Shown here: positions 50,109-61,800 of the stretch, one piece after another
Layout: every line of letters begins with the position of its first letter
How positions within the stretch are numbered: position 1 is the first letter of the stretch
From: Acanthopleura granulata
Lineage: Eukaryota > Mollusca > Polyplacophora > Chitonida > Chitonidae
Length of the DNA stretch: 64,000 nucleotides
Assembly: GCA_016165875.1 (NCBI GenBank)
Contig: JABBOT010000014.1
Coordinates: 1 to 64,000, forward strand
Direction: 5' to 3'
Program-made: the position numbers and the translations under genes
The notes under the pieces: model-generated
Databases searched by the model: none
Told to the model about the DNA's origin: nothing
What the model saw: only the letters and a program-made list of their open reading frames with translations

Positions 50109-51431
50109 ATTTTATTTTCATAAATACTCGTCATTAAACTTCCTTAATATGCTGGTTTTCGAGTTTTAGCTGTTTTGGTTTTCTTACCTGATTTTAATCA
50201 TGTCCGTACGTTTTTGGTTTGTTTTTAATGTTCTCATGTCACTATCGAAAACCTGAACCGTCTCGTGTTTCCACCTTGTTGTCGCCACGATATGGCTGAG
50301 ATATTGCCGATGTGGCGTTAAGCCATAATCATTCATTCATTCATTCATTCTAGCCTAGTATCATAATACATATGCTCATGAGTCTGAATCGAAGATAAAC
50401 TGTTGAACTGACGTATCAGTGTAAACATAATTCATGGGTTGTGTCTGATATTTATTAAGCGTATTGCTATTTAAGGAATTTGCTAGTGTGTGGAAGGAAA
50501 GCCAAAAACTAGAACAGACTTATTACGGGTACTAGCTTTCAGATCTAATGCTAATTCAAACATGCAACCACTAACATGTAAACAAGTATATGTACCTGGG
50601 AATGTTCTCGGAGTTGTATTTATTGGAGATGTATACCAGAATCATATCCAGCAAGTTTACTAGTTCAGACGCAGGATGCTATACATGGAACCAGGTATAT
50701 GCATGTACTTTCAGTCTACTCGTCATCCTGCTGTGTTGATGTGGTGATAAACACTCGACAAACATGACCTAATTCTGACACGTATCCTTGGGATTCAAGC
50801 GCGTTATACTTTTCCCATTTTTACTGATAAATTGACATTTTGGGGGATAAATCAAAGTGAGGATAAGTCGCAGGTGAAATTATTTAACCCTCACTAGAGT
50901 CTGCCTTTCGTGAACACCCCCATATTGCAAAAACTATCAGAAGTTTAAGGTTCAATTGGTTCATCACGGCGATACAAGTAGGCTCAATTTTGTAACTATT
51001 TATAATACGCGCGGTTTGATATATGATGTTTGGGGTGCCTTGCTGGACTACTTGTTACTCCGTCAACGAAAATCTTTCCGTATTAAATAATGAACATATT
51101 CTTCTTATTGAGCCACTTTCATGTGGAGAACTTTATGTTACCCCTACTTTGGCCAAACTAGCATGGATTTATTTCAATACCATATAGATCCGCTCTCACT
51201 GGAACGAAAGTTCTTTTCTAAGCGTCTTTCAGCGAACAGCGTGCGGCCTATTAACCTTCGTAATAAATTTATGAACTTGTAGATACCTCGCTAATTTGAT
51301 TAATTAGTATATTTTTTATTCTAAGTTTCCATTCAGAAAACGAAATTTTCAGGCGCCTATTCCTATCCGCCTAGGCGTAGCTTTTGATTGGCTCACATCC
51401 ATTCACTGATAAAAATTAGCCAATCAAGGAA

Positions 51432-51474
51432 AACTCAACATTGTTGACAAGAGTACACACGATATTTATGCCAC
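51432..51474 (+). repeat. 43-bp direct repeat, copy 1
   Basis: AACTCAACATTGTTGACAAG...TTTATGCCAC; the second copy is at 51767-51809 with two differences (41 of 43 identical), 335 bp apart. Confidence 0.8.
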
Positions 51475-51766
51475 CGGTGGGGAGATGTTCACGTACAGAG
51501 TACTATGAAGAAACTCCCAAAAGGTTCTCAGAAATCTGCCGAGTAGAGAGAATGTGATATGCCTGTGGGGGCTGTAGGTATTAAATGTTTATGGAAAATA
51601 ACGTGCAGGTAGGGTCTGCCCCACGTAAAGTGCAGAAAGCACACTTCGTTGGTAACAAAGCATTCTAACACAAACTTTCCGTTGTGAAGCAATTCGCGCA
51701 CTGATGTGTTGCATGCTCTCGCAATCTCACGTGATTACGTAGTGACATAGACCTATGACGAGGTAG

Positions 51767-51809
51767 AACTCAACATTGTTGACAAGAGTACATACCATAT
51801 TTATGCCAC
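51767..51809 (+). repeat. 43-bp direct repeat, copy 2
   Basis: Partner of 51432-51474. The flanks differ, so only this block was duplicated or retained. Confidence 0.8.
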
Positions 51810-52414
51810 AGCTTTTACAGTGTGTGTGTCACGTTCTGGGCCACATTTATGGGATAAACCCGAGTTCCATAAGAAAGTGCAAAAGTTCATCTGATATCAT
51901 AAGTTTCCGGCTCGAGCCTAATTGTCCTGCATTGCCTTCTTCTGCCTTGTGTAGCCCAAAATATGTCTAGCACAGTCATCTGTATACATATTCTGAAGAT
52001 TAAAAGATTAAAAATGATTTCCAAAATGCGTTCAAAAATTTAACTTTCGTATCGACGAAAGTAGAGAAAATGTTTAATAAATCAGAACAGTTTTTCAGAA
52101 TGCAATTTTTTGTTCTCATTCATTCAATGTTTTTAAACTAAAATGTGTCCCACATATTAAAGTTTAAATTGAAACTCAGAATAATCTAAGTTCATATATA
52201 TATTAAAGCCACAACTATGAAATTTTAAAAGTAGTGGCGACTTGCATATTCTTTTTCTGGTATTTATTAAATAAAATTACACAAGATATTAAAAATTGTT
52301 GGATCGTTTTTTTTGCTTAAGTCTTTAGCTACATGTACATGTGTGCCAAATTTCAAAGTATTGTGTTTGGAAATAAAAGTATTTTATGATATGACAATCT
52401 AAAAAACATAGAGA

Positions 52415-52870
52415 TCACCTCGGTGGCCTTGTGGTTAGAGCATATCTGCATTGAGGTCTGGAGATCCCAGAAAAACATCGGGTCAGATCATACCAAAAAC
52501 GTCAGAAATGCTGCTTGGCGCTCAGCAATGAGGTCAGAAACAGGACTGGGGCCTGTTTCACAAAGGAATTCTGAGCTTTAGCCTAAAATTATAATCCAAA
52601 TTAAACTGTGAAATACATGCATCAAATTTTGACCGCTGATTCTATGCTGGCATAGGGCAATTTCAGCCAAATTTGAGCATCCGGCATCAGATATTTTATT
52701 TTCTAAGAAAGATTGAAATTTTGGGTTTTAGCCCAAAATCAAGAGTAAAAAATCTCTTCGAGAAACATGCCCCTGGTCGGCCTAGTGTCAGTATAATGTG
52801 AGCGTGGTGACGTCGTGTCTGGTGTCTTCGATATGTTGTCACTGCACTTTGGCAGCATACGGGTGTGACA
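52415..52870 (+). mobile_element. tRNA-derived SINE, old copy split by a MITE-like insert
   Basis: The head has an A-box-like GTGGTTAGAGC and a decayed B box. The body CTTGGCGCTCAGCAATGAGG and, after the insert, GTCAGTATAATGTGA and GGTGTCTTCG match the SINE at 6073-6419. The 3' end is diverged. Confidence 0.75.
52550..52772. mobile_element. MITE-like element nested in the SINE
   Basis: A 223-bp insert starts GGCCTGTTTCACAAAG and ends with the reverse complement of GGCATGTTTCTCGAAG, so it has imperfect terminal inverted repeats. CTGG occurs on both sides (52546-52549 and 52773-52776). Removing the insert restores the SINE order ACTGGTCGGCC. It has no coding capacity and its superfamily is not assigned. 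Confidence 0.7.
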
Positions 52871-55800
52871 TCCACACCCCCTTAAGATTTCACAGTTGCA
52901 ATCTAGCCGCTAACTAGTGGCAAGCTGATCTAAGATACATCCAGCTGCAGCCTTTACGTCGCAAGCCAGCATTCTGTGGTATGAAGGAAATTAAGAACAC
53001 ATCACATCTCTATCTCATGAACTTTGACATTTATTGTGATCAGGTCACTGAAGCTTGCCATTTCCACATGGTTGGCATGGAAACCAGAAAATTGACTGGA
53101 ACAACAAACTCATGATACCCTTTCAATTTATGCTGATTAATATTATGCATTTGTAACATTTTAACTGAACCTTCAGCTTCAGTTAAAAAAGTTGCTGTAC
53201 AGTACGTTTTCCAAACAGAACAAAACAAAGAACATATTCCAAGCTGTTTTACCCACACACAAAGGGTACACCATTAACGATATCACAAAAATGTGTACAG
53301 TAACAATGAGCACTATCACAAACTCAGGTGAAGAAAAATCTAAAACGCGACAACAAATGACATTTGAGGACCGATACATTGGTCTAAAATGAACTGTTGG
53401 GGCTAATTTTTAAATCAACTACATAGAAATCAGCATACTTAAAATTCAACAACACTCACATATCACAACCAAATGTCCTTAAACACAAAGCCAGCATACA
53501 AACTATACTGAAATATAATCGCCTTCCAGAAGGCATGAAACAATGTTGTTTTTTTTTTCTTATTTTGTTTCAAAAACACATTCTATTGATTGCCAATCAC
53601 ACTGATTTTTCCATCACTGTCCCTCACATCCATAAGAGCAAGATACATTACAAATGTAGGAGTCCTTGCCAGGGAACACAGACAGGTGGGCATTTATTTA
53701 TATGAAGAATACAACATCTGAAACATTTAACCAAGTCATTATTTATGTATTTGTTAACTTGAGTACAACCAGACAGTAAATCACTTCTCAACGATGTAAA
53801 TATATTAAAATATCAGACAGGCTAGCCTCTTACTGATATATCACAATATCAATCACAGTGGAAGATGTTTTTCTTGTTTTTCAATTTAATACATCAATAT
53901 AAGCAGATATATCATATTACATTCTGATTACTTTCTTTCACTAAGTCAATAGCTGTCTGAGTTTTGCATGGACTGTGGAACTCGGGGGTAAAACCTTTGC
54001 ATTTTCCCCACAAATTTCAGTATGAGACACCATATTTTGGTGAAATTAACATAGGAGATATAGGGGCAGTTGGACAAAGTGCACAAATGTGACGCCCTGA
54101 TTTCAAATCTACCTAAATCTAAGACATGACCATAGAGCCACAGCAGATTCGGCAAGAGCTGGATTTGAACCCAAAACTCGACCTGTCCCAGCCTCATGGT
54201 GTAAATACTCCTTTCATCAAAAGACATCATTATGTCTTCCTTATCACAATTAACAGCTTTATGTGACAATATGGCCATGAAATCATTATGTTACAACTTG
54301 GGGCTTCACTGGGAAATACATGAAAAAAAACTTAGCAACAACAAACTGGTCCATGGACCATACCTTCAGGCATGTGGGTGCATGTGCGCTGCATAAAAAT
54401 ATCTGCCAAATGAGCCATTCCCATGGATAGTGTATTAATGATTAACACCAGTAAGCAAGCTAGCCTGGAAATAAGCATGGAGAGAACGGCAGTATCCTGC
54501 ATCAAGCTGTCCAGCAACTTTATGAAGACAGCTATACAGGACAAAAGTGCTGGGCAACTAAGTGTACCATGACTTTTGTAATGCTGTACAGATATATACA
54601 CATGTACATGTAGGTGTAGGGCTCTGGACAATTTATCAGATGTCACCCAATTTGAAAGTTATTTCCAGGCTGGCTTGCCCCCAAAAAAATACTTTGATTA
54701 ATAATACATGAACTTTCTGAGTTTCAGCTGTTAAAAGATGGACATCTTTTCCTGAAAAGATGAAGGACATGTCCTTCTCCTACTATGTTGAGCTTCTTAC
54801 ATTGATAGCTCAATATTTTAGTGTTAAATGAAACATTGAAATATGACACCATACAGATGAGCATCTCAATATCTGGAGTCACGAGCATCCATTTTTTACG
54901 TATACAAGACCTTTATCATGAAAACTGGTACTAACCTAACTACTTCATTATCATAGCCTTAGGCTACATGCATGTAAGCTTGGTTAGTCGATTTGTTTGA
55001 TTGGGTTGTACACGTTGACACTAACAGCAGCTCAGGAACGACACTGTGTACCTTTTGAATCTTTTGACAGTAACCATCTGACACTGTATCAGACTGAGAA
55101 CTGCTCAAATATTCTTTTCTAATTCTTTAGGTTGTACATTAACTCACTGAAAAAGAGATGAAAAGCAATAAAATAATTCCATTCATTATGAGAAACAGCT
55201 TAAGCTCTCCTACTTCTCCTAAACGTAGAACTCTGCATCGTATCAAACTCCACAAGTAAAATCTTATTGACCTTTACACCTTGAAATTGTCCTTTGGCAT
55301 ACACGGATACCCTAAGTCACCTGACGTGTTGACTTGCCCATTGATAGTGAAGCATCCTAAATTAGCAGTAATCCAGCTGTTTAAATGTTTGTATTGAGCA
55401 AGTCAAACCAGAATCTGTCATCGGCACCTTGGGGGCTGTCTATAGAATAGACCATTTTCATAGGGGGGGAAGGGGTGTCAGTGCATTACGCATGGCAGGG
55501 CTGGACTGGGCGTGGCAGGGGGTGGGGGGATGGGGGTGCACGCTTATATGACAACAAAACAAAAATACTATGACGATTGTTAAAAGCTTTGGAACAAAAT
55601 AAAAACCGACTTATATAGAGGCGACCATAAATCAATTTGACAGTGCTTTGTAAGATCATGTGACTTTAGTACGTTAACATCATGAGATGGTTTAAATCTC
55701 ATTGATAAATCAACAGCAAACCAGTTCAAACTGCAGTTTCCTGATTTTGACAATCAAATGTCTTTTTGGTAACTCCTCAGCAAATGTTAGAAATTAAAGC

Positions 55801-56040
55801 TATTTAATCGTCCATGTGTACCAGCCTTTCTATGGTATTTGCTGCTCTTCTCTACTGTCACAGTTCTGTCTATCTTGAGAACCTCCATGGTGGTTCAACG
55901 CACTATATGTAAGGAGGGAGAGAGGGGATGAAGGCATTTTATACAAGATGCATACAGGGTCAAAAAGTTTAGAACTTGAGGATTAGTACTTTCTGGATGA
56001 TGCCTTGCTTTGAATTCTAGCCTTCAGCGAGGTACTAGCT
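52871..56040. other. Non-coding DNA downstream of the phosphatase gene
   Basis: No convincing exon, RNA gene or recognised repeat. AATAAA on the - strand at 53035-53030 could serve a very long 3' UTR of the phosphatase gene, but nothing confirms it. Confidence 0.4.
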
Positions 56041-56222
56041 TGATTTGTCCATTTATTTATTTATTTGATTGCTGTTTTATGTCGTAATCAAGAATATTTT
56101 ACTTATAGGACGGTGACCAGCATTATGGCGGGGAAAAAACTGGGCAGAGTCCACAATGAATCTCACACCCATCCACAGGTTGCTGGCTGACCTTCCCACA
56201 TACAACTAGCTTGAGTGGTAAA
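56041..56222 (-). mobile_element. SINE body and tail fragment (molluscan tRNA-SINE type)
   Basis: On the - strand GTGGGAAGGTCAGCCAGCAA, GCCATAATGCTGGTCACCG and TAAGTAAAATATTCTTGA are followed by an (AAAT)n tail. I recognise this as the 3' part of a tRNA-headed SINE family common in molluscs. The head is absent here. A complementary head piece lies at 57285-57369 in the same orientation. Confidence 0.65.
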
Positions 56223-56468
56223 CTAAAGGTAAGTAAAATTTTCCTTCTGTGTACAATTCTAAGTAAGGCTCAGCGTAGTCAACCGAAGTTGACTGTATAA
56301 TTGTATGCAATCTCAAGTTAAAATGGAGGTAAAACGTTATCACATCAGTGTGAAATTTCTCACTTTAACATTGTTTTACGTACTATATGCATATTTCTAA
56401 GCAAACAAAACTAAAACAGGAGATCATGACGCCTGAACTAGTATCAGTACAAGTGCCTGTACTGTGAA
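56223..56468 (-). other. Presumed 3' UTR of the phosphatase gene
   Basis: 246 bp between the stop codon and a SINE fragment. No AATAAA is obvious before the SINE tail, whose AAATAAAT tract near 56051-56062 could supply a poly(A) signal. Confidence 0.3.
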
Positions 56469-57239
56469 TCACTTGGTCAATTCCATCCTCTGGCCATTGA
56501 GGAAATTTGCCTTTACTGCCTCCAGCAAGTTCCATCCATCATTCCAAGGCACAATTTTGGCCTTAATTCCTAAATTTTCTGCACCCTGCCCACTGTCATC
56601 TGACAGCGATTTCTGTAATTTTTTCCACAATGCGAAATTGACTCTTGGGCAAGCGAAATCTGTTTGCCTTAAGGTAAGACACGGACACAGATCATTTGAG
56701 CCATCCCCAACATAATAGACTCGATCAAACGTGACACCGTCCTTATCTCTCCTGACAATGTAATCCTCCAGAATCCGTCCTTTACACAGATTTATCGTAC
56801 TAAGATCACACCAGTCTTGAGTGTGGAAAAATTTAATAGTCAAACAGCCTTTGTCATCAAATTTCGCTGGATTGGTAAACACCGCAGCCACGGTGTCCTG
56901 CAAATGGCTGTGCTCAAGGATACACCGAATAAACACTGAATTTGAATCCGAGATGATAACTGTCTCGCAGTCGTTCTCAGCCAGGTGTCGAAGCAACTCC
57001 GGCATTCCTTTGGTGAACTGGATCTCCCTCATGCACTCCAGAATATCTGACTTTTTTGTCCCGTTGTCGTGTAGATATTTGAAGATGGCCCCCATGTAGT
57101 TGGTCCAGCCTTTATCGCTGTACTGAGATTTGATTTCTGGCGGGATTCCATTCGGTGCCAATTTCTGAACGTAGATATCACTATTGTCATCAATCAGTGT
57201 GTGATCAAAATCGAATGCAACAAGCGTTTTTGAGGTCAT
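56469..57239 (-). CDS. PHOSPHO2: PHOSPHO1/PHOSPHO2-family HAD phosphatase
   Basis: 256 residues in one coding exon. HAD motif I is FDFDHT, with the nucleophile Asp10 and acid/base Asp12. Motif II is IISDSNS (Ser97), motif III the Lys of LCKGR (about 153), and motif IV GDGSND (Asp179, Asp183). ISDSNSVFI, FTNPA and YVGDGSNDLCP are characteristic of the PHOSPHO family, which hydrolyses small phosphomonoesters: pyridoxal 5'-phosphate for PHOSPHO2, phosphocholine and phosphoethanolamine for PHOSPHO1. It is probably cytosolic, as no signal peptide is seen. The ATG directly follows a strong 3' splice site (a T-run then GATTTTCCAG at 57266-57240), so a 5' UTR exon lies upstream and the ATG is the natural start. 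Length fits the family. Substrate is inferred, and I cannot separate PHOSPHO1 from PHOSPHO2 orthology by motif alone. Position beside CFAP210 favours PHOSPHO2. Confidence 0.88.
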   Translation of the reverse strand: MTSKTLVAFDFDHTLIDDNSDIYVQKLAPNGIPPEIKSQYSDKGWTNYMGAIFKYLHDNGTKKSDILECMREIQFTKGMPELLRHLAENDCETVIISDSNSVFIRCILEHSHLQDTVAAVFTNPAKFDDKGCLTIKFFHTQDWCDLSTINLCKGRILEDYIVRRDKDGVTFDRVYYVGDGSNDLCPCLTLRQTDFACPRVNFALWKKLQKSLSDDSGQGAENLGIKAKIVPWNDGWNLLEAVKANFLNGQRMELTK

Positions 57240-57284
57240 CTGGAAAATCAAAAAAAAAAAAAAAAAATCTACAAATCATGAACT

Positions 57285-57369
57285 TTGAGCTCACAGCGAC
57301 CACATAGGTGCGAGGCCTTGGGTCATTGTGCTGCAATAGGGTGCTAACTGACTGAGCCACGGAGGCCTC
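57285..57369 (-). mobile_element. SINE tRNA-like head fragment
   Basis: On the - strand it starts GAGGCCTCCGTGGCTCAGTC (A box GTGGCTCAGTC) and ends inside the B box region (GTCGCTGTGAGCTCAAAG). The body is missing. It lies just upstream of the splice acceptor of the phosphatase coding exon. Confidence 0.65.
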
Positions 57370-58894
57370 TTACATGTGTATATATTCCACTTTGTTTTTT
57401 CAGAAACACTGCTTCTTGAAAATATTCATGTACTTTTTCTTTATGTACACAAGATATTCGCTTCCTTCATCAAAATAAACACTAACAACCTTCCACTGGA
57501 TGTCGACACAACCTTTCACATCTATATGTATCTACAAAATTCCAAGTGACAAGGAAAATTTGTTTTTCACAGATTCACTGGCCTGAAAATGGTTTGCGAT
57601 TTGAGAAACACACTTGAACAACTAATATTAGTTTAGAGCAAAGTTGCCCCTTGTTCCGTACCCACGATCATGTCTATTTTGCTTTTGTCTGCTGCAGGAA
57701 TTCTTCCAATAAAAACAAGTACAGTACATCATTCATTTTAATATATCCTCTACAACTGTGTTAACCCATGATATCAGACAACTGCTCACAATAAATAACA
57801 CAGCAAGTTTATGGTCGTAGTGACAAAATTGAACAGGCTGGCGTCGGATACAGAGGAAGCACACAGAAACAATATTAGTTCACCACGTCAAACGTTCCAC
57901 TGCTATCCTTCAGTCATCCAGGCCAGTAGTGTAACGAACAAAATCAACGTTTATTGCCAGTGCTCCCACTGAGAGGTAAGAGCCACAGTTGACAGCTGTT
58001 TTGGGCTGCAAACATTCATACAGGACTCCCAGTATCTGACTTGGCGTGAAAGCGCGTAAGCTCTAGCACTGCTCCCGATGTGGCTATGATATCCCGTCTG
58101 TCCAGTAAATAAAAGGATTGAAATAGTAACCTGGTGCTAGGCCAGGCTCACTTCATTAAAAGTCTTTTTTTTTTTTTTTTGTTTTTGTTTTTTTTTTTTC
58201 AAAATATTTATTTTTTTAAGTTCTTCTTTCAAAATATTACGCTTTCTCAGAATTAATATTGAACGTAACTTCGGAACACTTTGCTATTTATATTAGTCCC
58301 CCGATATCAATATATAAAATAATACAGGTCAAGGCCAGAATCAAATCCCTTTTATGTCAAATGAAAACAATTTATCTATTTTTTATCTACCTTGTTTAAA
58401 TCCTGGTACAATGTAATGACTGGGATACAATGTAGCTACGGATCAAAGAAACGCCCAGAGCCCATTTGACAAGTGTATTCATTTTAACCTTTACACCACG
58501 GAGAAACAAATCTTCACTTCGACTAGGGGCGTTAACTCTGGGCTTAACCGCATAAATAACGTCCAGTACGATTAAAGCTAATGCATACAAACTCAAGTTG
58601 GTAACACCTTGTCACGGAAAAAGAAATCTATCTACTAACCGTTCTTCTTACTATTTGCTGCAAACGCGAAAGAGTCTTTCGCAACATCCACACCCGTCGC
58701 AGCGGTTCCATCTGTTGCATAAGTTTCGCTGCTGGATCGCCAGAGGGCGCTCATCTTCCGGTACTACGTCACTTCCTTATCAACGACATGTATTTCTCCT
58801 GACAACGTGCTAGTATTTCTGGAAATGTTCTCTGTGACTAGTTATCGAACCTAAACCATTTTAATTTTACATTTCAGTGACTAAAGAAACAAAT
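57370..58894. promoter_or_regulatory. Divergent intergenic region of PHOSPHO2 and CFAP210
   Basis: The two genes point away from each other. A plausible shared promoter core is at 58755-58771, with an ETS-type CTTCCGG followed by a CRE-like TACGTCA. An acceptor-like TTTTACATTTCAG ends at 58876, 18 bp before the CFAP210 ATG, so the CFAP210 leader may itself be spliced. Long T tracts at 58166-58199 are simple sequence. No TATA box is evident at the expected place. Motif calls are by eye. Confidence 0.4.
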
Positions 58895-61800
58895 ATGTCG
58901 GGTATTAAGCATGGGCGAAGGAAAGGGTCCGTCAGAGGTATGCATACTAAAGACAAATTAAGTGATATTTACGCAATATATTTGTTGTTGCTACTTGCAA
59001 CAATAAGCCTAAGTGTCTCGTGTTTTGTTTTGACTCTTGTTACAGATGACAGGTTGTAAAATCTAAATTAAATGTGGCCTTAATTTTGCATGAAATATAA
59101 ATCGTATTACCAGGCTTTAAAAGAATGTAAAATTCTAGTAATTGGTGAACATTGTTATGCTCCACAAATGACATACCTTTGTTATCTTTTTTTGTATGTG
59201 AGATTTATATAACACCCTTGGAGGGGTTGAGATTAGCTTGTTTTCATTTAAATCAGTGTAATTAGTAGTTTGAAAATCCTGCTTAGAATTGTCATACAAA
59301 TGTACTACATGCCATAGTAACACTGGTACGGCATGGCTTTTCACGGTCATAGTTCGAGCACAATGACAGGTTGTCCTAGAGTGCAGAGAAATAATATCTG
59401 ATGAATTACCATTACAAAATTGGTACTGTAATGGGAACGGATGATGTTGTGACTTGTATTAGACCAGCTAGAGGTATGTGGAGCGTTTATTTGCGAGGCA
59501 ATCAGTTCATCAACACTTGAGCGAAAGCCTGGATCTCAACCTGTCGACTTAGTAGCCAGTGTATGCGGACTAGTTTTGATGAAGAAATTTTTGGTAGACT
59601 TGTAGTTCTAGGGTTCTTGGATTACTGGCACCTAACCTGCAAGCAAAAGGTAACTTTTTCTTTGGTTTAACTTCCATTGGTGTCACTGTATTGGTGCTGT
59701 TTGTATGCATTATTTAGGAAAATGTTGAGCAAAGGATTTACTGACTGAAGTGCATATGATTATAATGTACATGCATGTATTTCTTGCTTTTAAAGACATC
59801 ACATGCAAATGTAGTACGACTGTAGTTAGGATGTTGTCATTTCCTGCCCTTTTGCCAGATTGGTGTGTTAGGTTTCACAACTTTAAGGATGAAATTCATT
59901 ACTAGTTTATAATATTAAGTAGGGATGTCGCATATGAGTGTGTTCCTACTATGATGTACTTTAACATGGTCACAGTAATATTATAGCTTGGTGAATAGCC
60001 TGGAAGTTATGATAGATTTAAAAGAAAATTAAATATGACTGAGTTGTTTCTTACGGATTAAATGGTGTGTAGTTAGAAAAGTAGATATAGTAGATTTTTC
60101 ATATTTAACATGCTTGTAGAGTACACTGGGACAATTTAGTACTGGTTAAAAGTTGTTACATGTATGCATTATAGTCTCTGTAAATGCAGTGTTTTGGATG
60201 TTATGAAAACACAAATCCTGGCTATCCTTGTGCTGATTGGAACTCTCACAGCTGGGCAATTAATTTTCTTCTGTGAGGTCCTAGCTGGGGCTATAAAAGT
60301 CCTGCCCTAATGTGTCCTGGTGGTCAGTCTTGCAGTCAGTCTTGAGGTCAGTCTTGTAGTCTTTGAAAGTTAGGGTCTTGAAGGCAGGGTCATCAGGAGT
60401 TATAGTTACAGAATTATGGTATTATTTCTCCAGCCAGTACAGGGTGCCAAGAATGCATGTCTCCACCTCTGTGTTGTGTTTCTTTTCTGTAGGTCCTACC
60501 AAGCTAGCCTGCCCAAAGCTTAGATAACTGGTGGTCAACAAACACCAATGACTGGCTCGGTTACACAAAAATCAAACTGTACACACAGACTCATCGTGCT
60601 TCCATACGTTGTTAATGTTATGCAGGTGCTGCCCACACAGACTTCCCCTTGCCCACAGAGATACCACTGGGCATGCAGTTAGCTGATGGCACAGACCTCC
60701 GACAGGTCACCGTGCTGGGGAGAGGGGACTGGGAGAGGATACAGACACAGCTGAACAGACGACAGATTGAGGAAGCTCGCATACAGAAACTCAAGGCTGA
60801 AAGGGAGAAGATGAAGTTGCAGTCTAAAGAGCTGGTGAAAAACTGGGGAAATACAATTGCTGTAAGTTAATGCACTGCCCCAGTCAGCTAATAGGCATGT
60901 GTCCTTTGACTTATGTAATTGTAAAGGAAAGAGATTCTTGGAAAGATAAAGCTTAATGACACTGAATTAACAGACTGTTTTTGGTGTTTCTGTGTCATAA
61001 TTGTATTTAATTTAAGCCCTTCGTTTACGGTACATGTAACTATGATCCAGAAAGTAGCTACATAGCAATTTTTCAAAACATCAAGCGCTTAAAAGAAAAA
61101 ATACATTATACAACCAACATCTTAAATGAAAGAGCTATACAAACTCTGTGGAATACTACTTTTTTGTACATTTTTTAAAGGTTTTGTAAAAGAGATAAAC
61201 TGTTTTAAACATCGTCATTTTTTACAAAATCCACCTATTCAGGGCACATAGAAAATCTGGCCATGTTTTAGGCTTGTCCAATGAAAATCCTCCTTTCCTC
61301 CTCTTGAATATTCATGGTGACGTCACTGAGCTTAAGGTTTTACACGTACCATTTAATTAACATGCATTTCCAGTCTCAGCCAGATTTGTTTGTACATTGT
61401 GATAATGGTGGATTTTAAGTTCTGGTAAAGCCAACTCTAAAAAGGAAGAGATTGAGATGTACTACAGGGCCACATCATACCTACATGCGTGGCTGTAGGC
61501 TGGCAAAAAGTTCTGAATTGTGATGTCCTGAAGGCAGAGAGCGCAACCTGTCCTTTCACAGATTACCCCTATCAAAGCCAGAAAGCTCGATTCTCACTCA
61601 CTTGAGCTTGATGGGTGGTTGGTTGAACTACTGCTTTCAACCTCAGTCGTCTGCGATTAAAACTGGTAGCCTTGTAAACTGAAGTTACATTTACTATCAT
61701 CAGAACTAGAGCTGTGGTCCCCACTGAAGCCCTCCATTACGTTATATAGATGATTTTTTTTTTACCTTCAAAGACAGAAGAGCTACTTTGCAAGGCTAAG

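Larger units (their letters stand above)
45124..50350 (+). mobile_element. I/Nimb-like LINE, copy 2 (internally deleted)
   Basis: Inverted relative to copy 1 and closely similar over its length. The 5' end is near 45124. The 3' UTR ends GGCGTTAAGCCATAATC with about six ATTC repeats at 50327-50350. It lacks part of the RT. Confidence 0.85.
50351..52414. other. AT-rich intergenic DNA with a 43-bp direct repeat
   Basis: No exon-like frame, RNA gene or transposon that I recognise. The only structure seen is a direct repeat at 51432-51474 and 51767-51809. Confidence 0.5.

Noticed and set aside
51776..51970. 64-codon frame in the intergenic region
   Set aside because: No domain, no splice context, and it starts in the direct repeat.
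54060..54240. Possible tRNA-like B box (GGGTTCAAATCC on the - strand)
   Set aside because: No A box at the right distance and no cloverleaf; at best a very old SINE trace.
57240..57251. Upstream extension of the phosphatase start (four extra residues)
   Set aside because: Those bases are the end of an intron (TTTTCCAG) just before the ATG.
58166..58199. Long T tracts as a pol III terminator or SINE tail
   Set aside because: No A/B boxes or SINE body adjacent; simple sequence is the safer reading.
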